Positions 1-8,438 of a stretch of DNA of 64,000 bases are shown here, piece by piece. Source of the DNA: Bacteroides sp. An322 (lineage in GTDB: Bacteria; Bacteroidota; Bacteroidia; Bacteroidales; Bacteroidaceae). How positions within the stretch are numbered: the first letter of the stretch is position 1; each line of letters opens with the position of its first letter. Location of the stretch: positions 1 to 64,000 of the forward strand of contig NZ_NFIN01000019.1 of NCBI RefSeq assembly GCF_002161765.1. Reading direction: 5' to 3'. The translations under genes and the position numbers were made by a program. The notes under the pieces are model-generated. The model was not told where the DNA came from and did no database searches. It saw only the letters and a list, made by a program, of their open reading frames with translations.

Positions 1-72
1 ATTCGAACCCCGGGTACCTCGCGGTACAACGGTTTTCAAGACCGCCGCAATCGACCACTCTGCCACCTCTCC
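1..72 (-). tRNA. tRNA-Ser (UGA anticodon), 3' end cut by window start
   Basis: Read on the minus strand from 72, the sequence starts GGAGAGGTGGCAGAGTGG, a bacterial tRNA-Ser acceptor stem and D arm. The anticodon stem-loop follows, with CTTGAAA as the loop, so the anticodon is TGA and it reads UCA codons. After it come the start of the long variable arm (GTACCGCGAGGTAC) and the TTCGAAT of the T loop. The T-stem 3' half, the acceptor 3' half and any CCA lie outside the window. Confidence 0.95.
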
Positions 73-112
73 AAACTTCTTTGTCAAGTGCTTTTGTTTT
101 TCAAAAGCGGTG

Positions 113-142
113 CAAAGGTACGGATTATTTTTAAATAAGCAA
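113..142 (-). promoter_or_regulatory. promoter for tRNA-Ser
   Basis: On the minus strand a -7 element TACCTTTG (113-120) follows a TTG -33 triplet (140-142) after a 19-bp spacer. This matches the Bacteroides primary sigma consensus. It sits about 40 bp before the tRNA and is divergent from the mutS2 promoter. Confidence 0.75.
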
Positions 143-158
143 ATATTTCACTGCTTTT

Positions 159-189
159 TTTGATTGTTTTTCTCATTATCGTAACTTTG
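159..189 (+). promoter_or_regulatory. promoter for mutS2
   Basis: TTTG at 159-162 and TAACTTTG at 182-189 are separated by 19 bp, the Bacteroides -33/-7 layout. The predicted start is about 25 bp before the mutS2 ATG. Confidence 0.7.
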
Positions 190-218
190 CACACGGAAAC
201 GATATAGAAAAACAAGGC

Positions 219-2723
219 ATGATATATCCGCAAAACTTTGAACTGAAAATCGGGTTCGACCAAATACGGACCCTCTTAAAAGCCAAATGCCTCAGTACAT
301 TGGGCGAAGAAAAAGTAGACGACATGGATTTTTCCACAGATTACGAAGAAATCAATTGCCGCTTGGAAGAAGTGGTGGAATTTATCCGAATCATCCAAGA
401 GGAAGATGATGAATTTCCCTGCCAATACTTTTTCGATGTGCGCTCATCGCTGAAACGCATCCGTGTGGAAGGACTGTATATGAACGAACAGGAACTATTC
501 GACCTGCGCCGTTCCCTGGAAACCATCCGCGACATCGTACGCTTTCTGCAAAAAGAGGATGAGGAAGACGAAGAAGTCTCTTCGCCCTACCCTGCCCTGC
601 ACGCATTGGCTTCCGACATCCTGACATTCCCGCAACTTATCGCGCGCATTGACAATATCCTCGACAAGTTCGGCAAAATAAAAGACAACGCATCCACCGA
701 ACTGTTGCGCATCCGCCGCGAGCTTTCTGCCACTACAGGAAGCATTTCACGCAGCCTGAACAGCATCCTCCGTTCGGCACAAGCCGAAGGATATGTAGAC
801 AAGGATGTCACGCCTACCGTACGCGACGGACGGTTGGTCATCCCCGTTGCTCCGGGAATGAAGCGCAAAATACGAGGCATTGTGCACGACGAGTCAGCTA
901 CCGGGAAAACGGTCTTCATCGAACCTGCCGAAGTGGTGGAAGCCAACAACCGCATCCGCGAATTAGAAGGCGAGGAACGACGCGAGATTATCCGAATCCT
1001 TACCGAGTTTTCGGCAACCATCCGCCCGCAAGTGCCTGCCATCCTGCAATCGTATGAGTTTCTTGCCGTCATCGATTTCATCCGTGCCAAGTCACTCCTT
1101 AGCATCGACATCAAAGCCGTAAAACCAGCTTTCGAAAACCAGCAAGTCATCGACTGGATAGAAGCCGTACACCCCTTGCTTCAGAAATCGCTTGCCAAGC
1201 ATAATAAAAAGGTAGTGCCGCTCGACATCGAACTGAACCGCCGACAGCGCATCCTGCTCATCTCTGGTCCGAACGCAGGCGGAAAGTCTGTCTGCCTGAA
1301 AACAGTAGGACTCCTGCAATACATGCTCCAGTGCGGGATGCCGATTCCGCTGAACGAACGGAGCCATGCGGGCATCTTCGAAAGCATCTTCATCGACATC
1401 GGTGACGAACAAAGCATCGAGGACGACCTGAGTACATATTCTTCACACCTCACGAACATGAAGAATATGATGAAAAACTGCAACGACCGCAGCCTCATCC
1501 TGATAGACGAATTCGGAGGCGGAACCGAACCGCAAATCGGAGGCGCCATCGCCGAAGCGGTATTGAAACGCTTTAACCTGAAGCAGACATTTGGTGTCAT
1601 CACCACCCACTACCAAAACCTAAAACATTTCGCCGAAGACCACGAAGGCGTAGTCAACGGAGCGATGCTGTACGACCGGCACGAAATGCGCGCCCTCTTC
1701 CAGTTGCAGATAGGCAATCCCGGAAGCTCGTTCGCTGTAGAGATAGCCCGCAAGATAGGGCTGCCCGAAGACGTGATAGCCGATGCTTCGGAAATCGTGG
1801 GCAGCGAATACATACAGAGCGACAAATACCTGCAAGACATCGTGCGCGACAAACGCTACTGGGAGACCAAACGCCAGAACATCCGAAAGAAAGAAAAGCA
1901 AATGGAAGATACCATTGCCCGCTATCAGCAAGAAATAGACGAACTGGAACGCAAACGGAAAGAAATCTTACAGAAAGCCAAAGAAGACGCCGAGCACCTG
2001 CTACAGGAATCGAACGCGAAAATAGAGAACACCATCCGTACCATCAAGGAAGCGCAGGCTGAAAAGGAACGCACGCGCACAGCCCGCCAAGAACTTGCCG
2101 ACTTCAAGCAGGAAGTGGAAACCATCGACACGGCAGCCATCGAGGAACAAATAGCCCGCAAGATGGAGCAACTGCGCGAAAAACAGAAGCGGAAAGAAGA
2201 ACGGAAAAAGAAGAAAGCGGAAGAAGCCGCCCAGCCCATCCAACCCAAAGTGAAGCCAATCCAGGCAGGAGACTATGTACGCATCAAGGGACAAACCAGC
2301 GTAGGACAGATATTGGAACTGAGCGAACGGAATGCCGTAGTGATGTTCGGCCTGATGAAAACCAACGTCAAACCCGAACGGCTGGAACGTACAGACCCGC
2401 CCAAGACTTCGAACGTCATGGCAAAAGCCACCTTTGTCAGCAGCGAGACGCAAGACCGGATGTACCAAAAGAAGCTTAACTTCAAGCAAGACATCGACGT
2501 GCGCGGCATGAGGGGCGACGAAGCGGTACAAGCGGTAACGTATTTCATCGACGATGCCATTCAGGTAGGTGTGAGCCGAGTCCGCATCCTGCACGGGACA
2601 GGAACTGGCATTCTGCGCACCCTGATACGCCAATACCTCGCCACCGTGCCCGGCGTAGCCCACTTCCAAGACGAGCACGTACAGTTCGGCGGAGCAGGAA
2701 TCACAGTAGTAGACCTAAAATAA
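219..2723 (+). CDS. mutS2: Endonuclease MutS2 (MutS-family ATPase with Smr domain)
   Basis: A MutS2-family protein of 834 residues. It has a MutS core and lever region, then an ATPase domain with Walker A GPNAGGKS near residue 350 and Walker B LILIDEFGGGTEP near residue 425. A long charged coiled coil follows (about 530-680, rich in E, K and R). The C-terminal Smr nuclease-like domain (about 755-834) carries IDVRGMRGDEA and the HGTGTGILR loop. The family acts on branched DNA and limits recombination; in other phyla it also rescues collided ribosomes. There is no mismatch-recognition domain, as expected for MutS2. The length is normal for the family. The ATG at 219 follows a good promoter. Confidence 0.97.
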   Translation: MIYPQNFELKIGFDQIRTLLKAKCLSTLGEEKVDDMDFSTDYEEINCRLEEVVEFIRIIQEEDDEFPCQYFFDVRSSLKRIRVEGLYMNEQELFDLRRSLETIRDIVRFLQKEDEEDEEVSSPYPALHALASDILTFPQLIARIDNILDKFGKIKDNASTELLRIRRELSATTGSISRSLNSILRSAQAEGYVDKDVTPTVRDGRLVIPVAPGMKRKIRGIVHDESATGKTVFIEPAEVVEANNRIRELEGEERREIIRILTEFSATIRPQVPAILQSYEFLAVIDFIRAKSLLSIDIKAVKPAFENQQVIDWIEAVHPLLQKSLAKHNKKVVPLDIELNRRQRILLISGPNAGGKSVCLKTVGLLQYMLQCGMPIPLNERSHAGIFESIFIDIGDEQSIEDDLSTYSSHLTNMKNMMKNCNDRSLILIDEFGGGTEPQIGGAIAEAVLKRFNLKQTFGVITTHYQNLKHFAEDHEGVVNGAMLYDRHEMRALFQLQIGNPGSSFAVEIARKIGLPEDVIADASEIVGSEYIQSDKYLQDIVRDKRYWETKRQNIRKKEKQMEDTIARYQQEIDELERKRKEILQKAKEDAEHLLQESNAKIENTIRTIKEAQAEKERTRTARQELADFKQEVETIDTAAIEEQIARKMEQLREKQKRKEERKKKKAEEAAQPIQPKVKPIQAGDYVRIKGQTSVGQILELSERNAVVMFGLMKTNVKPERLERTDPPKTSNVMAKATFVSSETQDRMYQKKLNFKQDIDVRGMRGDEAVQAVTYFIDDAIQVGVSRVRILHGTGTGILRTLIRQYLATVPGVAHFQDEHVQFGGAGITVVDLK

Positions 2724-2736
2724 GTTTGTCTCACTA

Positions 2737-2824
2737 AAACGCAGATTAACGCAGATTTTCGCAGACATATTTTTTTATTATAATCAAAATTGTTTTCTGC
2801 GTTAATCTGCGAAAATCTGCGTTT
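2737..2824. repeat. intergenic palindrome, CGCAGATTAA family, copy 1
   Basis: Both arms are built from the units CGCAGATTAA and CGCAGATTTT. Positions 2749-2766 and 2806-2823 form an 18-bp perfect inverted repeat around an AT-rich loop. It fills the gap between mutS2 and the serine dehydratase gene and could act as a terminator or transcript-stabilising hairpin. A related copy lies at 8311-8393. Confidence 0.85.
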
Positions 2825-2863
2825 CAAGAATAAAAAGAACAACATATAAGAATCTTTACGAAT

Positions 2864-4072
2864 ATGAAATCAATCAGAGAATTATACCGAATCGGCACAG
2901 GACCGTCGAGCAGTCATACAATGGGACCGCGGAAAGCTGCCGAACAATTTCTTGAACGCCACCCCGAAGCAGCCTCCTTCGAAGTGACGCTATACGGAAG
3001 CCTTGCCGCCACAGGCAAAGGACACATGACGGATGTCGCTATCCTCGACGTGCTCCAACCGCACGCACCAGTAGAAATCTTATGGAAACCTCATGTATTC
3101 TTCCCCTTCCACCCCAACGGAATGACCTTCAAATCGTTTGACGCCGAACGGCGGAAAACCGACGAGTGGACTGTGTTCAGCGTGGGCGGAGGAGCGCTTG
3201 CCGAAGAAGGACACCCGCAAGGCTCCACTCCCGACATCTACGAAATGAACACGATGAGTCAAATCCTGTACTGGTGCGAACACACGGGGCGCAGCTACTG
3301 GGAATACGTGGAACAATGCGAAGGCAAAGAAATCTGGGACTATCTTGCCGAAGTATGGAAAACCATGCAAGCGGCTATCCTGCGCGGACTGGATGCCGAA
3401 GGCGTGTTGCCCGGTCCGCTGAACTTGCGGCGCAAAGCGTCTGCCTACTACATCAAGGCGAAAGGATACAAAGACTCGCTCCGTTCGCGCGGATTGGTGT
3501 TCGCCTACGCCTTGGCAGTCAGCGAAGAGAACGCATCAGGTGGGAAAATCGTTACGGCTCCTACCTGTGGCGCATGCGGCGTAGTGCCTGCCGTACTCTA
3601 TCATTTGCAGCAGACCCGTGAGTTCAGCGATGCACGCATCCTCCGTGCACTTGCCACCGCAGGACTGGTAGGAAACATCGTGAAGCACAACGCCTCCATT
3701 TCGGGTGCCGAAGCGGGATGCCAAGCAGAAGTGGGCGTAGCGTGCTCTATGGCTTCGGCGGCTGCCAGCCAACTCTTCGGCGGAAGCCCCGCACAGATTG
3801 AATATGCAGCCGAAATGGGATTGGAACATCACTTGGGCATGACGTGCGACCCTGTATGCGGGCTGGTACAGATTCCCTGCATCGAGCGCAACGCCTACGC
3901 AGCCGCCCGTGCCTTGGACGCCAACACCTATTCCGCCTTCACCGACGGACATCACCGCGTGTCGTTCGACCGTGTAGTGGAAGTAATGAAGCAGACGGGA
4001 CACGACCTGCCATCGCTTTACAAGGAAACCAGCGAAGGCGGACTTGCCAAAGACTATCATCCAATGGACTGA
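2864..4072 (+). CDS. sdaA: L-serine dehydratase (L-serine ammonia-lyase), iron-sulfur type, single chain
   Basis: Converts L-serine to pyruvate and ammonia with a [4Fe-4S] cluster. The N-terminal beta domain begins with RIGTGPSSSHTMGPRKAAEQF, the family signature. The C-terminal alpha domain holds the cluster cysteines in TCGACG (near 235-238) and in CDPVCGLVQIPC (near 328-339). At 402 residues the alpha and beta domains are fused in one chain, as in the E. coli SdaA/SdaB type, but it is about 50 residues shorter than those. It stands alone: a palindrome precedes it and a strong terminator follows. No clear -33/-7 promoter is visible directly upstream, so expression may depend on mutS2 or on a weak promoter. 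Confidence 0.95.
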   Translation: MKSIRELYRIGTGPSSSHTMGPRKAAEQFLERHPEAASFEVTLYGSLAATGKGHMTDVAILDVLQPHAPVEILWKPHVFFPFHPNGMTFKSFDAERRKTDEWTVFSVGGGALAEEGHPQGSTPDIYEMNTMSQILYWCEHTGRSYWEYVEQCEGKEIWDYLAEVWKTMQAAILRGLDAEGVLPGPLNLRRKASAYYIKAKGYKDSLRSRGLVFAYALAVSEENASGGKIVTAPTCGACGVVPAVLYHLQQTREFSDARILRALATAGLVGNIVKHNASISGAEAGCQAEVGVACSMASAAASQLFGGSPAQIEYAAEMGLEHHLGMTCDPVCGLVQIPCIERNAYAAARALDANTYSAFTDGHHRVSFDRVVEVMKQTGHDLPSLYKETSEGGLAKDYHPMD

Positions 4073-4112
4073 CACGGCTTAATTATCTTGTTCTAACACA
4101 TTGTGACTATCC

Positions 4113-4151
4113 GAGACGTTGGGAACTACCCGTTCCTAACGTCTCTTTTTT
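4113..4151 (+). terminator. Rho-independent terminator after serine dehydratase
   Basis: A 14-bp stem with one mismatch (GAGACGTTGGGAAC pairing with GTTCCTAACGTCTC) and a short loop is followed by TTTTTT. It separates sdaA from the hmu operon. Confidence 0.92.
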
Positions 4152-4233
4152 ATCTAAAATACCTAAAAATGCTGATTTTTTTCACGCATTATCCGCACAG
4201 AAAGCATCCTGCACCCTCCCTTCTTTTCACTGA

Positions 4234-4273
4234 TTTTAGGTATTGACCACCCGCAGAAACCGCTCTACCTTTG
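4234..4273 (+). promoter_or_regulatory. hmu operon promoter with candidate iron-responsive operator
   Basis: TACCTTTG (4266-4273) is preceded after 20 bp by TTG (4243-4245). The TTG is the end of TTTTAGGTATTG (4234-4245), a 12-mer also found in equivalent position before the TetR gene and, with changes, before fldA and xusA. The promoter is clear; the operator role is inferred from the shared iron theme of the four genes. Confidence 0.75.
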
Positions 4274-4304
4274 CATCGTCAAACAAAATTAATATAAAAG
4301 CACT

Positions 4305-5156
4305 ATGAAACTAAAGAATCTACTCGCGATGACTGCCATCGCCTTACTTACTGCATCGTGCAGCGATGATGACAACAACGAAAACGAAAGCATCAACCCG
4401 GCGGTAAACATAGCGGGAACCTACGCAGGCTATTCGGAAGCCGCCTTTCAGTACACCGATACCCCTCTCGTTTCGGCTGACGAATCGCTTACCATACAGA
4501 CCGATGCCGATAACACGACCGCCACTATCACTTATACATCAAGTAGCTTCGGCGAATTTACCATCAGCGGAACGAAAGTGACTTACGCAAGCGGCACTTA
4601 CACCCTGAGCGGAGAAGGAAGCACGATGATGGGAATGAGCGGAAACGTAAACGAATACGAATGCACGCTGAAAGGCACGCTAAACGAAGCAAAGAACGAA
4701 GGCACATTCACATTCAATGTTCCAGCCGTAATGGGCGGCATGAACATCACCTTTACTTTAGGCGAAATACCCGTATCCAAGCTATTGGCAGGTTCGTATG
4801 AAGGATGGACCGAAGCTTCGTGCGCTTACTTTGAAGGAATGCAGGCTACAGACCAAACCCTCTCGCTAACCGCCAATGCCGATGACACCTTTACGCTTGC
4901 CTACACTTCGGACAGTTGGGGTGAATTTTCATTCGAAAGCCTCAGCGTGACTTCGGCAAATGGCATATATACCCTGAGCGGTAAAGGCGTGACAATGATG
5001 GGCATGGACGGAAACGTAAGCGAATATCCTTGTACAGTCACCGGAAGTATCGACGCAAACAAAGAAAACGTCAGTTTCACATTTACCGTTCCCGGCGTAA
5101 TGGGCGGCCTGACCATCACATTCACACAAGGAGAAGCACCTGCTGCCAACGAATAA
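4305..5156 (+). CDS. Calycin-like lipoprotein with two tandem domains, first gene of the hmu operon
   Basis: A 283-residue lipoprotein with a signal peptide ending in LLTASC. The acidic SDDD after the cysteine is the Bacteroides surface-export signal. The mature part is two copies of one domain of about 115 residues (roughly 35-155 and 160-278). Both contain a GxYxG(W/Y)xEA start, YTLSG(E/K)G, MMGMxGNVxEY and a VMGGxxITFT end. The domain resembles the calycin-like family common in Bacteroides. It is 18 bp from hmuY and shares its promoter, so a part in haem capture or delivery is likely but not shown. The methionine-rich MMGM turns are conserved between the repeats. Confidence 0.75.
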   Translation: MKLKNLLAMTAIALLTASCSDDDNNENESINPAVNIAGTYAGYSEAAFQYTDTPLVSADESLTIQTDADNTTATITYTSSSFGEFTISGTKVTYASGTYTLSGEGSTMMGMSGNVNEYECTLKGTLNEAKNEGTFTFNVPAVMGGMNITFTLGEIPVSKLLAGSYEGWTEASCAYFEGMQATDQTLSLTANADDTFTLAYTSDSWGEFSFESLSVTSANGIYTLSGKGVTMMGMDGNVSEYPCTVTGSIDANKENVSFTFTVPGVMGGLTITFTQGEAPAANE

Positions 5157-5174
5157 TCACACGAACGTACAACA

Positions 5175-5861
5175 ATGAAACTGTTTCGTTTTTATCAAAT
5201 ATTGGGGCTGGGAGCGATGCTGATGTCGCTCCCTGCTTGCGACGGGATTCTTGACGGCATTTACGACACACCTCGCACTACGAACGGTTACGGATTTAAC
5301 CCCAACAGCGACGGTGTGACGGGGACACTCTTTATCGATGCCACCGACTATGCCCAATGGACCTACATCAACCTGCACACCGAAGAGATAGACTCTACCC
5401 GCATCACCGATGAAAGCGGAACGGAAGTGCCGATGGGCGAAAATGCCTCGCTCCCCGAAGAATGGGATTTCGCACTCCACCGCTACGATGTGAAAACCAA
5501 TGGCGGTGCCGTACTGGAAACCGAAGCCACCAGCATAAACGCCGTGCTGCTGATGAGCAGCATCCCGGCGGGCAATTACGTGGAAGATACCGAAACCGAA
5601 ATCACCATTGACATGTCGGGCATGATGGACGGGAATATCCTTTATGCCACTTCTGACTATAATGCCGAACTAGCAAAATGGCTGAACGTAGACACCAGCA
5701 CGATGCCTCCCGTTTATACCTTATCTAATAAGGTGTATATCGTGCGGCTGAAAGACGGTACTCATGCGGCTTTGCGGCTCAACGCTTTCCGCAACGCACA
5801 AAACACATCGGGACACCTCACTATCGAATACGCCTACCCGTTAGAGAAGGCAATGAAATAA
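5175..5861 (+). CDS. hmuY: HmuY-family haem-binding lipoprotein
   Basis: A 228-residue lipoprotein with lipobox LPAC (Cys22) that matches the HmuY family. The typical blocks are FIDATDYAQWTYINL (near 53-67) and WDFALHRYDVKTNGG (near 97-111). HmuY is a surface hemophore that takes haem from host proteins and passes it to HmuR. Porphyromonas HmuY uses two histidines as ligands. Here the matching segment has methionines (Met147, Met150, Met151 and Met177) and no suitable histidine pair. That agrees with the Met-Met ligation reported for a Bacteroides vulgatus homologue (from memory). The next gene, hmuR, begins 10 bp downstream. Confidence 0.9.
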   Translation: MKLFRFYQILGLGAMLMSLPACDGILDGIYDTPRTTNGYGFNPNSDGVTGTLFIDATDYAQWTYINLHTEEIDSTRITDESGTEVPMGENASLPEEWDFALHRYDVKTNGGAVLETEATSINAVLLMSSIPAGNYVEDTETEITIDMSGMMDGNILYATSDYNAELAKWLNVDTSTMPPVYTLSNKVYIVRLKDGTHAALRLNAFRNAQNTSGHLTIEYAYPLEKAMK

Positions 5862-5871
5862 ATAAAGAACT

Positions 5872-8025
5872 ATGCAACAACCTATACTGAAACACCTCAT
5901 CGTGCTGGCGGGATGCCTCCTGCTCACTGCAACGGCTGCCGCACAACGCTATGTGTCGGGAAAAGTAGTCGGTCCGGGCAACGAACCGTTAGCAGGAGCA
6001 GCCGTTGTGGTCAAAGAAAACAAGACCATCGGAATGACCACCGATGCCGAAGGCAATTACCGGCTGCGCATCCCCGACAACAAAGAATACACCCTACAGG
6101 CTTCCTTCATCGGCTACGTAACCCAAAGCCACCCGCTTCAAACAGGACAAGACCGCATGGATTTCGCCATGGAAGAAGATGCCATCGGCATGGAAACCGT
6201 AGTGGTGACGGGTACACGCACGCCCAAGCTGCTGAAAGACGTGCCTATCGTGACACGCGTCATCACCGCCGACGACATCCGCAAGGTAGACGCCACACAC
6301 ATCGGCGACCTGCTGCAGGCAGAGCTGCCGGGCATCGAGTTCTCCTACTCCATGGACCAGCAGACCTCGCTCAACATGCAGGGCTTCGGAGGAAACGCCG
6401 TCCTCTTCCTTGTCGACGGCGAAAGGCTGGCGGGCGAAACGCTGGACAACATCGACTACAGCCGCCTGAACCTGGACAACGTGGAACGCATCGAAATCGT
6501 AAAAGGGGCGGCATCGTCGCTCTATGGCTCGAATGCCGTGGGCGGAGTAGTCAACCTCATCACCAAGGAAGCCACCGAACCGTGGACACTGAACCTGAAC
6601 GGAAAGTACGGCGCGCACAACGACCAGCGTTACGGAGGCACCTTCACCTTCCGCGCGGGCGACTTCCAGAACAGCCTCAACGTTCAGCACACCTCCACCG
6701 ACCCCATCGAAGTGGGCACCGTGGGCAAGGACGGCGAGGAGAACGACTTCAGCCGCATGTACGGCAACCGCACGTGGAACTTCAAGGAACGCCTCGTCTA
6801 TACCCCTACCGACCGGCTGAAGCTGACCGGACGGCTGGGATACTTCTTTCGCGAACGTGACAAGAGCACATCGAGCAAGGACCGCTACCGCGACTTTTCG
6901 GGAGGGCTCCGGGGCAACTATACCTTCAACAAGCGGAGCGACCTGGAACTGTCGTACAGCTTCGACCAGTACGACAAGAGCGACTACGACCCTGCGCAAG
7001 ACTATGACCTGCGCGACTATACCAACGTGCAGCACACCGTACGCGCCCTCTACAACTATGCGATGAACGACAAGAACACCCTTACCGTGGGAGGCGACTT
7101 CATGCGCGACTACCTGATGAGCTACCAGTTCACCGACAACGGCGACCACGAACAATACACCGCCGACGCCTTCGCCCAGTTCGACCTGAACCCCATCCGC
7201 AACCTCAACGTGATGTCGTCTATCCGCTTCGACTATTATTCCGAAGCCGACGTGAAGAACACCTCATCGAAACTCGGCATCATGTACAAATGGCGCAACT
7301 GCTCGCTCCGCGCCTCCTACGCCGGCGGATTCCGCGCCCCCACGCTGAAGGAAATGTACATGGACTTCAACATGGCGAACGTCTTCATGATATACGGCAA
7401 CGAGAACCTGAAACCCGAAAGCAGCCAGAACTTCTCGCTCTCCGCCGAATACCTGAAGAGCCGCTACAATGTCACCCTGACCGGATATTTCAACCTGGTG
7501 GACAACCGCATCACTACCGTGTGGGACCAGAGCCGCAACGGAATGGTCTACTCCAACATCGCCCAGATGAACATCGCCGGGCTAAACGCCGACGTAGCCG
7601 CCAAGTATCCCTGCGGCTTGGGCGTGCGCCTCTCGTATGCCTACACCCACGTGCACATCCCCGATGGCGAGCCTTACTTCTCGTCCACCCGTCCCCATTC
7701 CGCCACCGCCAAGCTGGACTACGGCAAGCAGTGGAAAAACTACGGTTTCGATGTGACGCTGACCGGCCGCGTCCTCTCGCGCGTCACCACGGACGAATAC
7801 GTGAGCTATACCGACCCCGACGCAGGCACCACCTCGACCACCTATCCGGCATACACCCTGTGGAAGCTGAACCTTGCGCAGCGCGTGTACCGGGGCATCC
7901 GCGTGAACGTAGTGGTGGACAACCTGTTCAATTACCGCCCAGACCACTATTACAACAGCACGCCCACCACCACCGGCACCACCGTTTCCGTGGGGCTTTC
8001 GCTCGACGTGAACCAGCTGTTCTGA
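5872..8025 (+). CDS. hmuR: HmuR, TonB-dependent haem receptor
   Basis: An outer-membrane TonB-dependent receptor of 717 residues. It has a signal peptide (cleavage likely after ATAAA), a carboxypeptidase-regulatory-like domain (about 26-105), a plug starting at VVVTGTRTPKLLKDVP (about 108-225), and a beta barrel ending in a terminal Phe (NQLF). Its place between hmuY and the CobN-like hmuS identifies it as the haem receptor. The plug contains the expected GAASSLYGSNAVGGVVNLIT stretch. The gene is clearly more GC-rich than the genes after about 20 kb. A 413-bp repeat-filled gap follows before hmuS. Confidence 0.93.
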   Translation: MQQPILKHLIVLAGCLLLTATAAAQRYVSGKVVGPGNEPLAGAAVVVKENKTIGMTTDAEGNYRLRIPDNKEYTLQASFIGYVTQSHPLQTGQDRMDFAMEEDAIGMETVVVTGTRTPKLLKDVPIVTRVITADDIRKVDATHIGDLLQAELPGIEFSYSMDQQTSLNMQGFGGNAVLFLVDGERLAGETLDNIDYSRLNLDNVERIEIVKGAASSLYGSNAVGGVVNLITKEATEPWTLNLNGKYGAHNDQRYGGTFTFRAGDFQNSLNVQHTSTDPIEVGTVGKDGEENDFSRMYGNRTWNFKERLVYTPTDRLKLTGRLGYFFRERDKSTSSKDRYRDFSGGLRGNYTFNKRSDLELSYSFDQYDKSDYDPAQDYDLRDYTNVQHTVRALYNYAMNDKNTLTVGGDFMRDYLMSYQFTDNGDHEQYTADAFAQFDLNPIRNLNVMSSIRFDYYSEADVKNTSSKLGIMYKWRNCSLRASYAGGFRAPTLKEMYMDFNMANVFMIYGNENLKPESSQNFSLSAEYLKSRYNVTLTGYFNLVDNRITTVWDQSRNGMVYSNIAQMNIAGLNADVAAKYPCGLGVRLSYAYTHVHIPDGEPYFSSTRPHSATAKLDYGKQWKNYGFDVTLTGRVLSRVTTDEYVSYTDPDAGTTSTTYPAYTLWKLNLAQRVYRGIRVNVVVDNLFNYRPDHYYNSTPTTTGTTVSVGLSLDVNQLF

Positions 8026-8043
8026 CGGAAAAGGCATCGGAAC

Positions 8044-8257
8044 ACGTGCAAAATGCAATTTAGAGGTCTGAAATCGACCTTGCAACACTTGCAAAATCAG
8101 TTTTAGAGGTCTAAAATCCATTTTGCAGACGTGCAAAATCCGAAACTGAGGTCTAAAACACATTTTGCAAGTGTCCGAAGGTCTGCGGCGAGGGGCTAAA
8201 ATCCATTTTCCGGGTGTCCGAAGGTCTGCGGCGACCCCTCGCCGCACATTTTCCACC
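8044..8257. repeat. phased ~43-bp degenerate tandem repeat between hmuR and hmuS
   Basis: Units start at 8044, 8087, 8129, 8172 and 8215, giving periods of 43, 42, 43 and 43 bp. The first three share (A)CGTGCAAAAT...GAGGTCTAAAA...CATTTTGCA. The last two begin TGTCCGAAGGTCTGCGGCGA and are GC-rich. The unit ends pair with the unit starts, so each unit can fold on itself. The array lies inside an operon and has no open frame. It is not a CRISPR: there are no unique spacers. The rest of the gap holds a palindrome (8311-8393) and then about 45 bp of AT-rich leader. Confidence 0.8.
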
Positions 8258-8310
8258 TCTCCGAAGGGCGGAGACAGACAGGATAAAACCTCTCGCCACA
8301 GAGTAAAAAC

Positions 8311-8393
8311 ACAGATCTTCGCGGATTAACGCAGATTAAAACAGATAATCAAAATGAGAATCTGCGAAAATCTGTGTTAATCTGCGTTTCTGA
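8311..8393. repeat. intergenic palindrome, CGCAGATTAA family, copy 2
   Basis: A left arm of ACACAGATCTTCGCGGATTA and CGCAGATTAAAACAGAT faces a right arm of ATCTGCGAAAATCTGTGTTA and ATCTGCGT. It is the same design as the copy after mutS2. Because it lies 46 bp before hmuS, it may terminate or attenuate transcription from hmuR into hmuS, or protect the hmuR mRNA 3' end. Confidence 0.8.
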
Positions 8394-8438
8394 ACAGACA
8401 AATTATAGTTTCAACATCTACTTAAAAACAAATGAGCA

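Noticed and set aside
5913-6860. Same-strand +2 frame open over 315 codons within hmuR
   Set aside because: The translation is dominated by Arg, His and Pro, typical of an out-of-frame GC-rich gene.
6094-7155. Long antisense open frame within hmuR
   Set aside because: It is a by-product of the GC-rich codon pattern of hmuR. The translation is rich in Val, Ala and His without any motif, and no promoter or ribosome site precedes it.
8044-8257. Regularly spaced repeats that could suggest a CRISPR array
   Set aside because: Units are contiguous and all parts of each unit are related. There are no unique spacers and no cas genes in the window.
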